A stretch of DNA of 64,000 nt, taken from Ephemerocybe angulata. Taxonomy: Eukaryota > Basidiomycota > Agaricomycetes > Agaricales > Psathyrellaceae. The notes below the pieces were generated by a model. The model made no database searches, was not told where the DNA came from, and saw only the letters and a list, made by a program, of their open reading frames with translations. The stretch covers positions 186,001 through 250,000 of the forward strand of contig JAACJK010000060.1 in NCBI GenBank assembly GCA_013368325.1. Direction: 5' to 3'. The position numbers were made by a program, and so were the translations under genes. Numbering within the stretch: the first letter of the stretch is position 1; every line of letters begins with the position of its first letter. Below are positions 22,050-31,758 of the stretch, one piece after another.

Positions 22050-22140
22050 CTGATTGACGAGCTCTCCGATCGCCTCGAGCGTCGAACGTTCGGTTGTTCT
22101 GTTTGTCGAAACGGGTCCTGCCTCCCGCACGCGCTCATGA
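22050..22140 (+). pseudogene. Fragment of an EAR/REL secreted-protein second exon
   Basis: Encodes LIDELSDRLERRTFGCSVCRN, the C-terminal core of the family exon 2, without the upstream EAR part or a signal exon. It lies directly before another partial copy in the same orientation, which suggests a broken tandem duplication. Confidence 0.6.
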
Positions 22141-22153
22141 GCTTTTCACAGAG

Positions 22154-22401
22154 GATTCCTATGAGGCTAGAGACTACATTGATACCCTCAGTGCGCGAGA
22201 TGTCCTCGACACCCTCTCGACACGGGACCTGATCGGCGAACTCTCCGACCGCCTCGAGCGCCCCGCATTCGCTTGCTCATTCTGCTCGAACGCGTACAAT
22301 ACTGATTGTGCTGTGAGTTTGACCGATGCCTGGGATATCTGGGAGAGGTTTGACCCTATCATTGGTTGCAGGTCCACGTCAGCCTGCTCACCCATATATG
22401 A
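22154..22401 (+). pseudogene. EAR/REL secreted-protein copy 3, second exon (22154-22312) and short third exon, no signal exon
   Basis: The exon runs from acceptor CACAGAG|GAT to donor GCT|GTGAGT and is 53 codons, phase 0 at both ends. It encodes DSYEARDYIDTLSARDVLD, then LSTRDLIGEL, SDRLERP and a CSFC pair. A third exon at 22372-22401 would end at TGA. No 24-codon signal exon is visible upstream, where the fragment at 22050 sits instead, so it is probably a non-functional remnant. Confidence 0.6.
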
Positions 22402-23999
22402 AGCGTATGTACCCATTTCGTCTGTGGATATTTGCGCAATGAGCGTGCATGGACCCGTCCCCTTTCTCTTATTATGTTTGCCTCCCAGAGAACCTCTTTT
22501 TGTTCAAAGTAAGCTAAGCTTGGTGCTCTGTTTGCCGAAGCGAAGCGAGGCCAAGCTTCTTGTCATACCTTAGGTTTATGTGACCGGGAGCGAGAGTTTG
22601 CACAGGGATGATATCCTGCACACCACGACGGATCCGGACGAGAAATTAAACATATATCAACCTTCATTCGATTGAAGCAATTTTGTGTAACGTCATATTA
22701 AGCTCTTCAATGGTAAAATAAACGCCGGGTGAGCTCATAACTGGTATAAAGCCAGCGAATTTAATAGCGTCAGTGCTGAGCGCTAGCGGGGGGTGGACGT
22801 GAATGGGCCTGACGGCGATGAGTAAATATGGAATTGATGAAGGATTGGGTATCTTTATTGGGCCGCTTCAAATTATATACATCCGCAACAGAATCAACAC
22901 TGTCGTGCGAGCATAAGTAACAACAACGCCACCTTCCATTGCATGACATATCCACCTCCGAGTCCCGCCTCCCGCCTCCCACCTCCCGAAATCGAGCACG
23001 TAGTACACTCCAACGTCCAGTCAAACACTCCCCAACACCCTTGTCCTGGATGACGCATTTGTACAATATACCTACAGAGGTTGTATATGAAGATTTGAGC
23101 CCAATTCAAGCAAGCGGTAGCTCCTGTAAGGCTGTACTGGTAGACGATTTTCCATAACCATCATCATTGAGTCGTTGCTAAGCTATCCCACATACCACTC
23201 ATCCCCGCAAACTGAAGAACCATAAGTATCGGGAATCTTCGCTACAGGTACAACCAAAGTCGGATTTGGAAGAATATACTCGACAGCGGCGGCTGGGCTT
23301 GCACTGGGCCGAGTTTGGGGGAGGGTTTAGCCTTTCTCTGTGAACCTATCGTTGATTTCAATATTTAAGTCGCCTCGAGCTCTCAGTCTCGGGTAGTAAA
23401 ATTAGATGGGAGCTCGCAGGACATTACGCAGCTTTGGTGCCATGTTTCAGTCTACAAATTCTAGGCTCTTGGTCTCTATGTACCCACGTACCCTGGAGGA
23501 ACCAATCAGAAACGCAAACTTGTCGAACCCGACCTTAAGCTTAAGAGCTCGTTCGGATACCACACCTGGGTCGAGGCCCAGGTTTCATGGAAGTCCATCA
23601 ATTCCTGTGGCGCCGACCCGACAACGGCTACGCCCAGGCTGTCCTCTCCCGAAGGTAGTTCCAAAATTGGAGGTCGGGATCCGAACGAGCTCTAATTAGT
23701 TTGAATGAGTGCGAACCCGTGTCACCATGTGCCGACACCGATACCATGCCGGTTGTCATTGGGTTATCCGAACTCTATATGCACCTCCTTAGTACCATGT
23801 TGGTACCATGAGCGGTTATTCATTTGTGGGCACGGCTCTGATACGAGGTTCGTCATAGGCACGAACCTGATGGTATATGGGGTCGAGGCCTGCTCCTTCC
23901 CAACTCCCTCCCACTCCCCACTTCCCCCGCTAGGCCGGGTTTGAACCTCTCAGCCGTCCAAACCACCACTCGTCTAGTCCTTTGCGTCCTGGATGGCCC
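22402..23999. other. Intergenic region, nothing recognised
   Basis: Short open frames occur on both strands without domain, splice or codon support. The region ends at the start of the membrane-protein gene. Confidence 0.5.
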
Positions 24000-25532
24000 A
24001 TGGTTGGCCGTAATGATACTGCGAACAAGGATCGGGCGGAGCAGTACTACGCTATGCTCGGGTTCTGGCTTGGGGTGAGTCCTCGTTCTGTGTTGGGTGA
24101 AGCGCTGTATGTCCTCAGCTCGTGTTACACAATGATTCAGGGATTGGTGTATGGTACGTCTTCCCCTCCAGGTGCTCTCTTCCCTATGGATGAACGCGTG
24201 CTCTACTGCAGGGCTGTATTGCATCCTCTTCCTGCTTTCTGTCAAAATCATGGCGCAAAAGCGGGGGTCATACTGGACATGGTCAGCGAAGGTGCGTCTC
24301 TGGTGGGGTTCCTTCGATCAATTCATTATGATACTGACTCTCGTTCTACATCCTTTCATTCAACAGGTTTTCTCCACCGCAACATATCTCATATTCATCC
24401 TCACAACGGTTTACATGGGTAGGTCTCTCTGCTTTAACCTTCGCATCGCTGCCTTTGCTCATGAAACAGGGCTTGACGCCTCCCGGGTTCTCTACGCCTT
24501 CAGCCCGGAGTGGACAGACGATTCTAATGGAAAGCTTCCAATCTATTACCTGCGCGACTACAACTCCAGCCGAAACTTCGCTATAATGATTCTTACGGCT
24601 GTCCTGATATGGTTGGGCGATGTTTTAGCGGTGAGTGCCTTTCCGCTTCCTCTCAGCAACATCGCTCCAGTGACTAAGCTCACAGCCGCAGATATTCCGA
24701 TGTTTCATTATCTGGGATAGAAACTGGTGGATCGTACTCGCCCCCATCGCGTTACTAACCCTTAGCATTGGTATGTCATTATTTACCTCTGTCCTTCCAG
24801 TATCGGCCTGACAAGTTACCTTTCAGTCAACGCCGCTATCGTCACCATGGCGCTTAGGCACCCAGGCATAGTCCCTCACCGGGTTTTCCAGTTGTTAATC
24901 AACACCATCTTCCCGGTCAATATTGGGCAAATCTGTCTTACAACAGGCCTCATCGCATTCAAAATAGGGTACCAGTATCGTGTCTCTCGCGCAGCCGGAC
25001 TGCGCATGCATGGTCGAGGTGTCGGCCTGCTCACGATTATAAGGATCGTCGTGGAGAGCGCGATGGTATTTACCGTCCAGCAAGTAGTTCTTTGCGTTGT
25101 CGTCTGGATCCGCAGTCCGTTGTACCATATCTTCAACGCGATACTTGCCCCGAGCGTAGGTGCGCCACATTTTGCTGTCATGAGGTTAACATTCTGACGA
25201 TGGACCTTTCGATTCACCGTACGGTGACTGCAGGCGCAATATTCGCGCTCATTACGATTCGCGTCGAGGAAGCGAAGAAAGATCCAACATCGAAGTTCAC
25301 ACTTCCCCACATAGACACCAATCCACGGACCCGGTCAGGTATTGCGGACAATGCCGGTTTGACCGATCCTGCTGGCGGACGGAACCAAGGAAGTGCTGCG
25401 ACCGAAGAGCCCATCGTTTCTCCGTCGATAGCGTCATCAGGCCACCACGACTGTGGCCCACCGATGTCGCTGGTTTCTTCCACGAACGAGGACCTCGACC
25501 TCGAAAAAGGGAGTCTGGAGTCTGAGGATTGA
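24000..25532 (+). CDS. Multi-pass membrane protein (agaricomycete type), seven exons
   Basis: Exons 24000-24153, 24212-24291, 24367-24418, 24470-24630, 24692-24770, 24827-25159 and 25234-25532. All six introns have GT..AG ends, the total is 1,158 nt, and the frame is continuous for 385 aa. The protein has about seven hydrophobic segments, among them GLYCILFLLSVKI, ATYLIFILTTVYM, FAIMILTAVLIWLGDVLA and IFRCFIIWDRNWWIVLAPIA, and ends in a polar cytoplasmic-looking tail (LDLEKGSLESED). The RCFIIWDRNWW block is typical of a large, functionally uncharacterised integral membrane family in mushroom fungi. The start is the first ATG in frame. No frame breaks are seen, so this is the clearest intact host gene in the window. 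Confidence 0.85.
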
Positions 25533-25901
25533 GCTCAAGACGACATCCAAACTGCGAGGGGCACGTGAAACATGCTAGCACACAAATTGAATCTACGTTG
25601 TACTACCAATAGAACGCGCAAATTATCAGGGGCGCATCGAATAAACGAATCGAGAACGTCCGAGCGAGCGACTGGCCAGCCCACATCTCACCTACTTAAT
25701 AGTAAATATCCAACCCCCATCCCTCCCATCCCACCCGGCCCCTTTGCAATCCCCTCCTCCGGTGCGTCTATGACACACGCCTCACTAGCAGTCGATAAAC
25801 TCGCCACCCCAGTCGCATTCACAAGCACCGTCCTCACAAACTTTGAGCGGATCCACAATCCCCGCACCCACCATATCCGCCCTCTTCCTTACCAGCAATA
25901 A
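25533..25901. other. Spacer between the membrane gene and the Hsp60 pseudogene
   Basis: No supported gene. A pyrimidine-rich stretch lies near 25680-25760. Confidence 0.5.
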
Positions 25902-27600
25902 TCATGATGATACCCTCCACACCGTACCGCTCAGAATCCGCCCGACAATGCCGCTGCTCTCTTCCTCGGCGTTCTTGTACATCGTCCTAGCGGGTTGGTG
26001 ATAAGGCGACGGGTGATAGCGACACCAAGCTCCTGATCGAGGTTCGCAGTCGGAATCGGGGTCGCATCCTTCGCGACACATGCCGAAGCGTTCCAGAGGC
26101 TCGTCGTAGCCCACTGCAACCAACAGCGCAGCACCACCTCCAGGAAGGATCCCCTCCTCCACTCCCGCACGCGTATCGTTCAGCGCATCATCGTACCGAT
26201 CCTTCGTCTCCCCGATCTCGACTTCACTCGCACCTCCAGCGTTGATGACAGCCGCTCCGCCACTGGACTTCGCGGGACGTTCCTGGGCCTTAGAGCGATC
26301 ATAGTCCGAGATCGTAGGATCCGCAACGAGAGAGCGGATCTGCTCGCACCGCACCTGGATGAGATCCGTCCTTCTTGCCCTCGCGCCCGCGGTTCAAGAT
26401 GATCGTGTCGTCCTTCGTTTCGTGATCGGCACGGAGCCAGAGGAGCTGAGGCGGTCGACTGTTGCCTCCTCGAGCTTTACCTCCAACTAGGTGATGCTTG
26501 AAGACGGCCACCCGTGAGGAGTGTGATGCAATCGAGGATGCGTTGCGGTACGGCCAAGGTACGGCCAAGGTACGGCGGCGACCTGGAGATGACCGCGCAG
26601 CTCGCTGAGTATGCACATGGTGAGGGCCTCTCCGCCGACGTCCTCGGTGATGATGGGGAGCGAGCGGCGCAACAGGGCTGCAGCTTCGAGAGTGGGGAGG
26701 ATGACTTGGGGAGCGAGATCTTCGTCTCCGAGAGGACCATTTTCTCCTCGAATCGACCCTTTTACACCTTGACTTCGGTTACAAGGTATGGGATGATGAC
26801 CTACTGTGAAGGAAGTCACTGTCAGCCTGCGGTTAAAAGAGAATGGATGGATCGAAGAAGAGGAGGGAGAAAGTGCCAAGTCAAGTACGCGGATGTGAAC
26901 GCCCATTCGCATCAGCGAGGTGTCGAGTGGGAGAAAGGTGACTCGAAGGTTGGTGAGCGACGAAGCGTACCGCCTTGAATAGGAATTGAATAGACGAAGC
27001 CGGATGGGATGGGGGTGGTGAAGTACAAAACAAATGCTCACCGGTCGAACCGCACATCCTCCGTGATCCCAATCTCATCCTTATTCTTCCCCCTTCCTTC
27101 AATGTGATATTGCCCTCCTTCTTAATCCTTTACACCACCTCCACAATAAGGGTTCCGATGCAGGTACTGCTGTTCACGAATAGTCGAACTGGCCAATCTT
27201 CGCTGTGGTGGTGACAGACGTTGCATGCTGACTGAGTAACCTGCGAGTAGCGGTGGAGTTCCATGGGGTAACATCTGGCCCTGACGTTCTTCACGCTTTC
27301 AAAGTGGATATCGAGGGCGAGGATGCCAACGACTTGCCAAAGTCCTTCCTGGAGGACGCTCAAACGTCCATCGCGGTGTTCTTCCGCGTGCCTGGAGTCA
27401 ACGGAGACCGATTGTGTCGCATCGTCCCGTCATCAGTAGGTGGGACGGGTTCAGAGATGAAGCATGGATTCGGCAGGAAGGGCATCGATGACATGCCAGG
27501 CCTGGTAAATTGATGTTGATGGGTGCGATGCCGTCGTGCCGTCCACATCTCCTGGGACTTGGACAACAGGGTTAGATACTTAGGATTATCGGGACACCGA
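25902..27600 (-). pseudogene. Decayed Hsp60 (mitochondrial chaperonin, GroEL family) pseudogene
   Basis: Successive minus-strand pieces in shifting frames match the order of a GroEL-family protein: a VPGDVDGTTAS piece near 27550 (compare the VAGDGTTTA motif); FESVKNVRARCYPMELHRYS near 27300; [19 protein letters not shown] near 27080; [20 protein letters not shown] and [12 protein letters not shown] near 26700; [17 protein letters not shown] near 26400; [20 protein letters not shown] near 26330; [20 protein letters not shown] near 26180; and [10 protein letters not shown] near 26020. Frameshifts, stops and an unrelated insert near 27280-27540 make it non-functional. The alignment is from memory of the family. 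Confidence 0.8.
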
Positions 27601-28755
27601 TTGAGACACCGATTCAATATGCCAGGTGTATGCGCCCGGCCTATGGTACTTGGAAACGGGCGCTTTATAAGTAATTGAAGCCTGAAGGAATAGAAGGCGA
27701 TTTTAGGCCTGCATCCTTCGAATACACTCCTCCTTTCCTAAGAGTGTCTCAAGTTTAAGCGCTCAAGAGGACCCCTTACAATTTCTAAGTAAATTGCCTG
27801 ATGAACCATGTTATCCCGATCGCCTCAATTCCAAAGACGATTTCGATGCGATGGTGGCTTCCCTGCGTTGCAATACGACATCGCCCTAACCCATACTCGA
27901 TGGAGCTAGCAAGTTATGGATTTGGGCAGTGTTGAAAGTAGATATTCTGTCACAGCCCATCGGAGTACCTCCGTAATATATCACGTCGCTGCCGACATCT
28001 TTGATGATATAAAATAGGCGCCCGTGGCACGTTGCGCCTTGCTGGACGTGCTGAGCACTTCCAACCGCTATCACACCGCCTCCTTCCTGATTGGCCTCGC
28101 ATCGTGTCTGTCCCCAGGCGCAAGTCCAAAGTGTGGATCGGTCTTGAAAAAGTGGAAAGTGGACGCCGAAAGTAACTGCTCTAGATAACTTGATCGAATG
28201 TACGCGAGGCTATATGTAGCCTCGAGATACTAATCCGTTGGACACACACCCAACTACAATCATATATATTCAATCGAACAATAGCAGCGTTATAGCCCTT
28301 GGGATCGTGACCATGAAGAGAAGATCTGAGAACGGCGGATCTGCACGTCACCGGTGGGGTGCATAACAAGCTCCGCCTTCTCGGGACACTTGGACTCCTG
28401 GCTTCGTCTCTGACCGCCCTCGGCGTTCCTGTCGCATCTCGTTCTCGTTTCTTCGCCCGTTTCTCTTCCCTCTTTCCCCCTTCCTCTTTCCTCGATCCTC
28501 GCTTGGTACACGACGCCCAACCTCGATCACAATACTATTGCACTACTATCGATATGTTATATCTGATTGATATTGCGGTTCTCTCCCGCCTGAGCGAGAC
28601 GCTGGAAGTGGGTGACACGCGCACTTTCCGAACGTGCGATCCCTCCCCAGTGTACTTTATTATACCTATCCCTTCTGTTCTTCGATCTGCACTTTGTGGG
28701 CGCCCCAAGCCTGCCTTCCGCGGTGCATTTGTACTACAAAACCCCTCCTCTCTCA
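27601..28755. other. Region without a supported gene
   Basis: Short unsupported frames only. A plus-strand stretch near 28365-28450 is signal-peptide-like (LLGTLGLLASSLTALGVP) but has no ATG and no continuing frame. Confidence 0.4.
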
Positions 28756-29195
28756 CTACTTGCTCACTTTTCCCCAGTTGTGGTAGCCATATCTGCTTTT
28801 CGGGCAGTCATCGGTATTTGGCTATGTGGCACCAATGCAGATTTGTGAATAAGTCGTATACCCCGCACCAAGATGTCTGGTTGGTGTACGTACCTTTGCG
28901 CAACCACACAGTGTACACTTTTCTTTGCAGTTATTATCCTGCTTGCGGCGGTCGAGGCGCTCAGAGAGCTCGGCTATGAGCTCGCGCGTGGAGAGGCTGG
29001 ATAAGGCCGCGTCGGTACGGCTGCTGAGCTCGTCGATATAAACGTTATCGCGTGCTTCAAACACATCCTGGAGACCGTGTTAGAGTTGAATCTTTAAAAG
29101 GTCGGGTTATTGATGAAACTCACGTCGGAGTAAGCTCTAGAAAGTACCGCGAGGGACGCAACAATGGAGAGAAAGTGGAGGGCGGGGAAATGCAT
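28756..29195 (-). CDS. Small secreted protein, EAR/REL family, copy 4
   Basis: Exons 29195-29124, 29067-28894 and, tentatively, 28821-28756 on the minus strand, 103 aa. Exon 1 is 24 codons (MHFPALHFLSIVASLAVLSR signal). The donor is GAC|GTGAGT, phase 0, and the acceptor is CTCCAG|GAT. Exon 2 starts DVFEARDNVYIDEL and carries LSTRELIAEL, SERLDRR and four clustered Cys (C-x3-C-x2-C-x-C). The donor is AAG|GTACGT. The last exon is chosen by the nearest usable AG that gives a short open tail, so the C-terminus is uncertain. A TATATAA-like box on the minus strand lies near 29298-29304, about 105 nt upstream. Confidence 0.72.
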
Positions 29196-29840
29196 TGGCG
29201 TTGTTGAAGGCTGAATGTAGGCCGAAGGGGAGATCTGGGTGAGATCTTGGGTTGCGTTGGGGTTGCGGTAAGTATATTCGATTGCATGCGCTTTGTTATA
29301 TACGCATTTACTGCCCAAACGTGGCAGTGGGATAGTGATGCTTGAAATCAATGATTATGACTAAGTATGATCATCCGGCGCAGGGTTGGGGGATTATCGA
29401 CGCTCCGATGGGAAATATGACAAGTACTTAACTTGAAGCCAGATGGTGGTGGTGGTGGTTGCGGTGATTAACCCGAAATTAGACCCCATGGACAACCCAT
29501 GGAGCAATGAGGACTATCCCAATCAGGGAACTTGTGGTAAGTAGACCACTGCTTCGCATGGCAATTCCGAGGCTATTTATAATTTGGTGATTTGACAAAT
29601 TTATTCTGTATATTTAATTAACAGGACTTTGAATCATTCAAAAGTAATTTGTGCATATTCCAAGAGTAGTTTACAAATGTAATGAGCTGTGTGTATACTA
29701 ATAGTACTGTTTAATCTTGAGCTAGAAGCAAAAAAAGAAAAAAAGAAATGCACTAAAAAAGAACGGCACCAGTGGGACTTGAACCCTTGATCTCTTAAGT
29801 GCATGTGACTAAAAAGTCACATGGCCTGGGATTGATGCAC
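29196..29840. other. AT-rich flank of the YR retrotransposon
   Basis: Low-complexity and AT-rich from 29550 on. It contains the tRNA-like 3' segment described separately. No gene is supported. Confidence 0.5.
29761..29820 (-). other. tRNA-like 3' segment (T-arm/B-box) of uncertain origin
   Basis: The minus strand contains GGGTTCAAGTCCC (29786-29774), a good T-arm and RNA polymerase III B-box, followed by ACTGGTGCC and an oligo-T stretch like a Pol III terminator. The upstream part forms a GTGAC..GTCAC hairpin but no proper 7-nt anticodon loop or D-arm, and the 3' acceptor strand finds no partner. It may be a tRNA fragment or a SINE-like piece. Confidence 0.3.
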
Positions 29841-29967
29841 CCAATGTCGTATCACCGAAAGGGACGAGGAGAAAAATAGCAGGACCGGGGGGAACAGGTT
29901 ATTCCCCCCGAAAAAGATAATCAATATTACACTGTAACTAGGACAGGCAACCGGTACCGGGCAATCC
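29841..29967 (-). repeat. Split direct repeat B2
   Basis: About 127 bp matching B1 (30240-30364), both beginning CCAATGTCGTATCACC on the plus strand. It forms the 3' terminus of the YR element. Confidence 0.85.
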
Positions 29968-29991
29968 CTTTTTTGGTAGTGGGAGGGTGGG

Positions 29992-30239
29992 AGACGAAAA
30001 ACTGAGATATCGTGGACGAGGAGCACAACGATGATGGATGTTAAGGAATAAAGACGAGACCGACTGCGCTGACCCTCCCCATGAAGGTCTTAGACATTTC
30101 CACCGACCAAAGGAATTCAGGTTGGTCAAGTAAGACCCTACCCTATGTCAGCGCCTTCTCGTCATCCCATCACAACGTTGTTTGTCCTCGTCGACGCGGG
30201 CTCCATTGCCCTTAGGAAAACACACGTCTTTTAACCAGA
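29992..30239 (-). repeat. Split direct repeat A2
   Basis: 248 bp matching A1 at 35019-35266. It is joined directly to B1 at 30240, giving the B1-A2 junction expected of a circular integration intermediate. Confidence 0.88.
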
Positions 30240-30364
30240 CCAATGTCGTATCACCGAAAGGGACGAGGAGAAAAATAGCAGGACCGGGGGGAACAGGTTA
30301 TTCCCCCCGAAAAAGATAATCAATATTACACTGTAACTAGGACAGGCAACCGGTACGGCAATCC
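30240..30364 (-). repeat. Split direct repeat B1
   Basis: 125 bp nearly identical to B2 and adjacent to A2. Confidence 0.85.
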
Positions 30365-30435
30365 TATCCTACCAATGAAAGCAAATGAAAGAAAAAGAAA
30401 AAGAAAAAAGACTTAAGATGAGCCCGAAGGGCGAT

Positions 30436-30753
30436 TAGTGATCACCACGGGTTAACCCCGGGTCACGGCGCAGCAACCCGCACCCGCACCCGGGGCCAAC
30501 CCTACCCGCGAACCCACGGTTTTACCCGTCAAAACGAGCCCTAGAACGGCCAAATCGGATGGGATTTGGCCGAGATATGATTCATTTATATCCTAGGACA
30601 TAAATGAACCGTATCTCGGCCAGTTTCCGTCCGATTTGGACGTTTGAGGGCTCATTTTGTAGGGGACGGGTAGGGGAACGCCCACCCGCACCCGCACCCC
30701 ACGGGGTACAACCCGCGAACCCGTGTGGGTTCCGCAACCCGTGGTTATCACTA
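30436..30753. mobile_element. hAT-type MITE, 318 bp
   Basis: Terminal inverted repeats TAGTGATCACCACGGGTT (30436-30453) and its complement at 30736-30753 match at 17 of 18 positions. An 8-bp direct duplication AGGGCGAT (30428-30435 and 30754-30761) is the hAT signature. The centre is a long near-palindrome around ATCCTAGGA (about 30590), so the whole element can fold. It contains no coding capacity. Confidence 0.88.
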
Positions 30754-31758
30754 AGGGCGATGATGAGGAGGTACGGTTGCCGAATGTCGAGCAAAGTGAT
30801 CCAGTAGAACAGGATGCTTGCGGACATAAATCTTCCAGGCTTCAGAAGACCATCGACCGATAGCCTGAATGATATCAGGCGGAGCACCTAAGTCAGCTAG
30901 TGCCGTAGCTCCACCAGCGCGCATGGACTGTCCCCTAAAAGCAGGACCCCAGTCAAGGTTGCGTAACCTTGTTAGGAAGAACCGCCGAGTGGGAATTTCC
31001 CCGCTTTCGGTTAACCAAAGCGGGGCTAGGAAAGGGTGGTGACGGTCGCGCGTATTGAGGTAAGTCGAGAACATGTTCATGATATCGAGATCTGACCAAA
31101 GGTTCTTTAAGAGAATAGTACTTCCCTCAAAGAATCTATCAGCTTTATGAGCTGGTAGCGTAAAAGCCCAAGCATCAGGAGCAAGACATTTTACTGATGA
31201 ACGTCTCGAGAATTTCGCCGGGTTTCTGAGGTCTGGTTTGTCGGGAATCGTGAGGTCGCCGAGACGGAGAAGTGCGTGAAAACCCCCGACGAGCATGGTT
31301 TGAAAAAGGCAGTCGTCGTAAGACGAGAAGCCTTTAGCGATTACGGTATGAAGCATGGGAAGAGTGATAGGCGATTTACGCGTGACGGGTGTATTTCTGA
31401 GTCGCTTGCAACCGACGATGGTGTCCTTGACGAGGGGTGAAGATCGGATAGCTCGGATTGAGGGAAAGTATGGTTCAAGGACCTGTGAGATCCCGGATAA
31501 ATAAGAAATGATTGAGGACATCTTGATGTGATCCGACATGAACATGACGAAATTGGACATAGTAGTTGGGCTAGGTTCGAGAGAATAGTGATGAAGTTCA
31601 CAAAAGGACTTCCAAGAATTGTAAGCCGAGGCGTATGTGGTCCAGGTGGTATGGTCAAGCCTCATTCCGAGGACGACCATCTGCCTGTCCGCAAAATCTT
31701 CCTCCGTCCACGGGCGGCGATGTGGTTGATGTGGGCGGAGGGACATTGCATCGTTCAT
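30751..31758 (-). CDS. Tyrosine recombinase of the YR retrotransposon
   Basis: A 335-aa recombinase that would integrate the circular cDNA. An N-terminal SAM-like core-binding region (DHTTWTTYASAYNSWKSFCE) is followed by a catalytic domain with Arg in HALLRLGDLTIP, a second box QSMRAGGATALADLG and the nucleophile Tyr in AWKIYVRKHP. The His usual before the second Arg (H-x-x-R) is Gln here. The ATG overlaps the RT stop as ATGA, suggesting coupled re-initiation. The present stop codon TAG is supplied by the MITE end. Without the MITE the frame would run four codons further, so function may be little affected. Confidence 0.88.
   Translation of the reverse strand: MNDAMSLRPHQPHRRPWTEEDFADRQMVVLGMRLDHTTWTTYASAYNSWKSFCELHHYSLEPSPTTMSNFVMFMSDHIKMSSIISYLSGISQVLEPYFPSIRAIRSSPLVKDTIVGCKRLRNTPVTRKSPITLPMLHTVIAKGFSSYDDCLFQTMLVGGFHALLRLGDLTIPDKPDLRNPAKFSRRSSVKCLAPDAWAFTLPAHKADRFFEGSTILLKNLWSDLDIMNMFSTYLNTRDRHHPFLAPLWLTESGEIPTRRFFLTRLRNLDWGPAFRGQSMRAGGATALADLGAPPDIIQAIGRWSSEAWKIYVRKHPVLLDHFARHSATVPPHHRP

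Noticed and set aside
26514..26978. Plus-strand frame of 154 codons
   Set aside because: It lies opposite the Hsp60 pseudogene, which explains the coding-like composition.
28359..28979. Plus-strand frame with a signal-peptide-like start
   Set aside because: It begins at GTG, has no ATG, and overlaps the exons of the secreted-protein gene on the other strand.
15075..29195. Secreted-protein family considered as RiPP or repeat-peptide precursors
   Set aside because: There are no repeated identical cores and no regular KR/RR cleavage sites in the EAR/REL genes. The repeats are short helical motifs rather than peptide cores.
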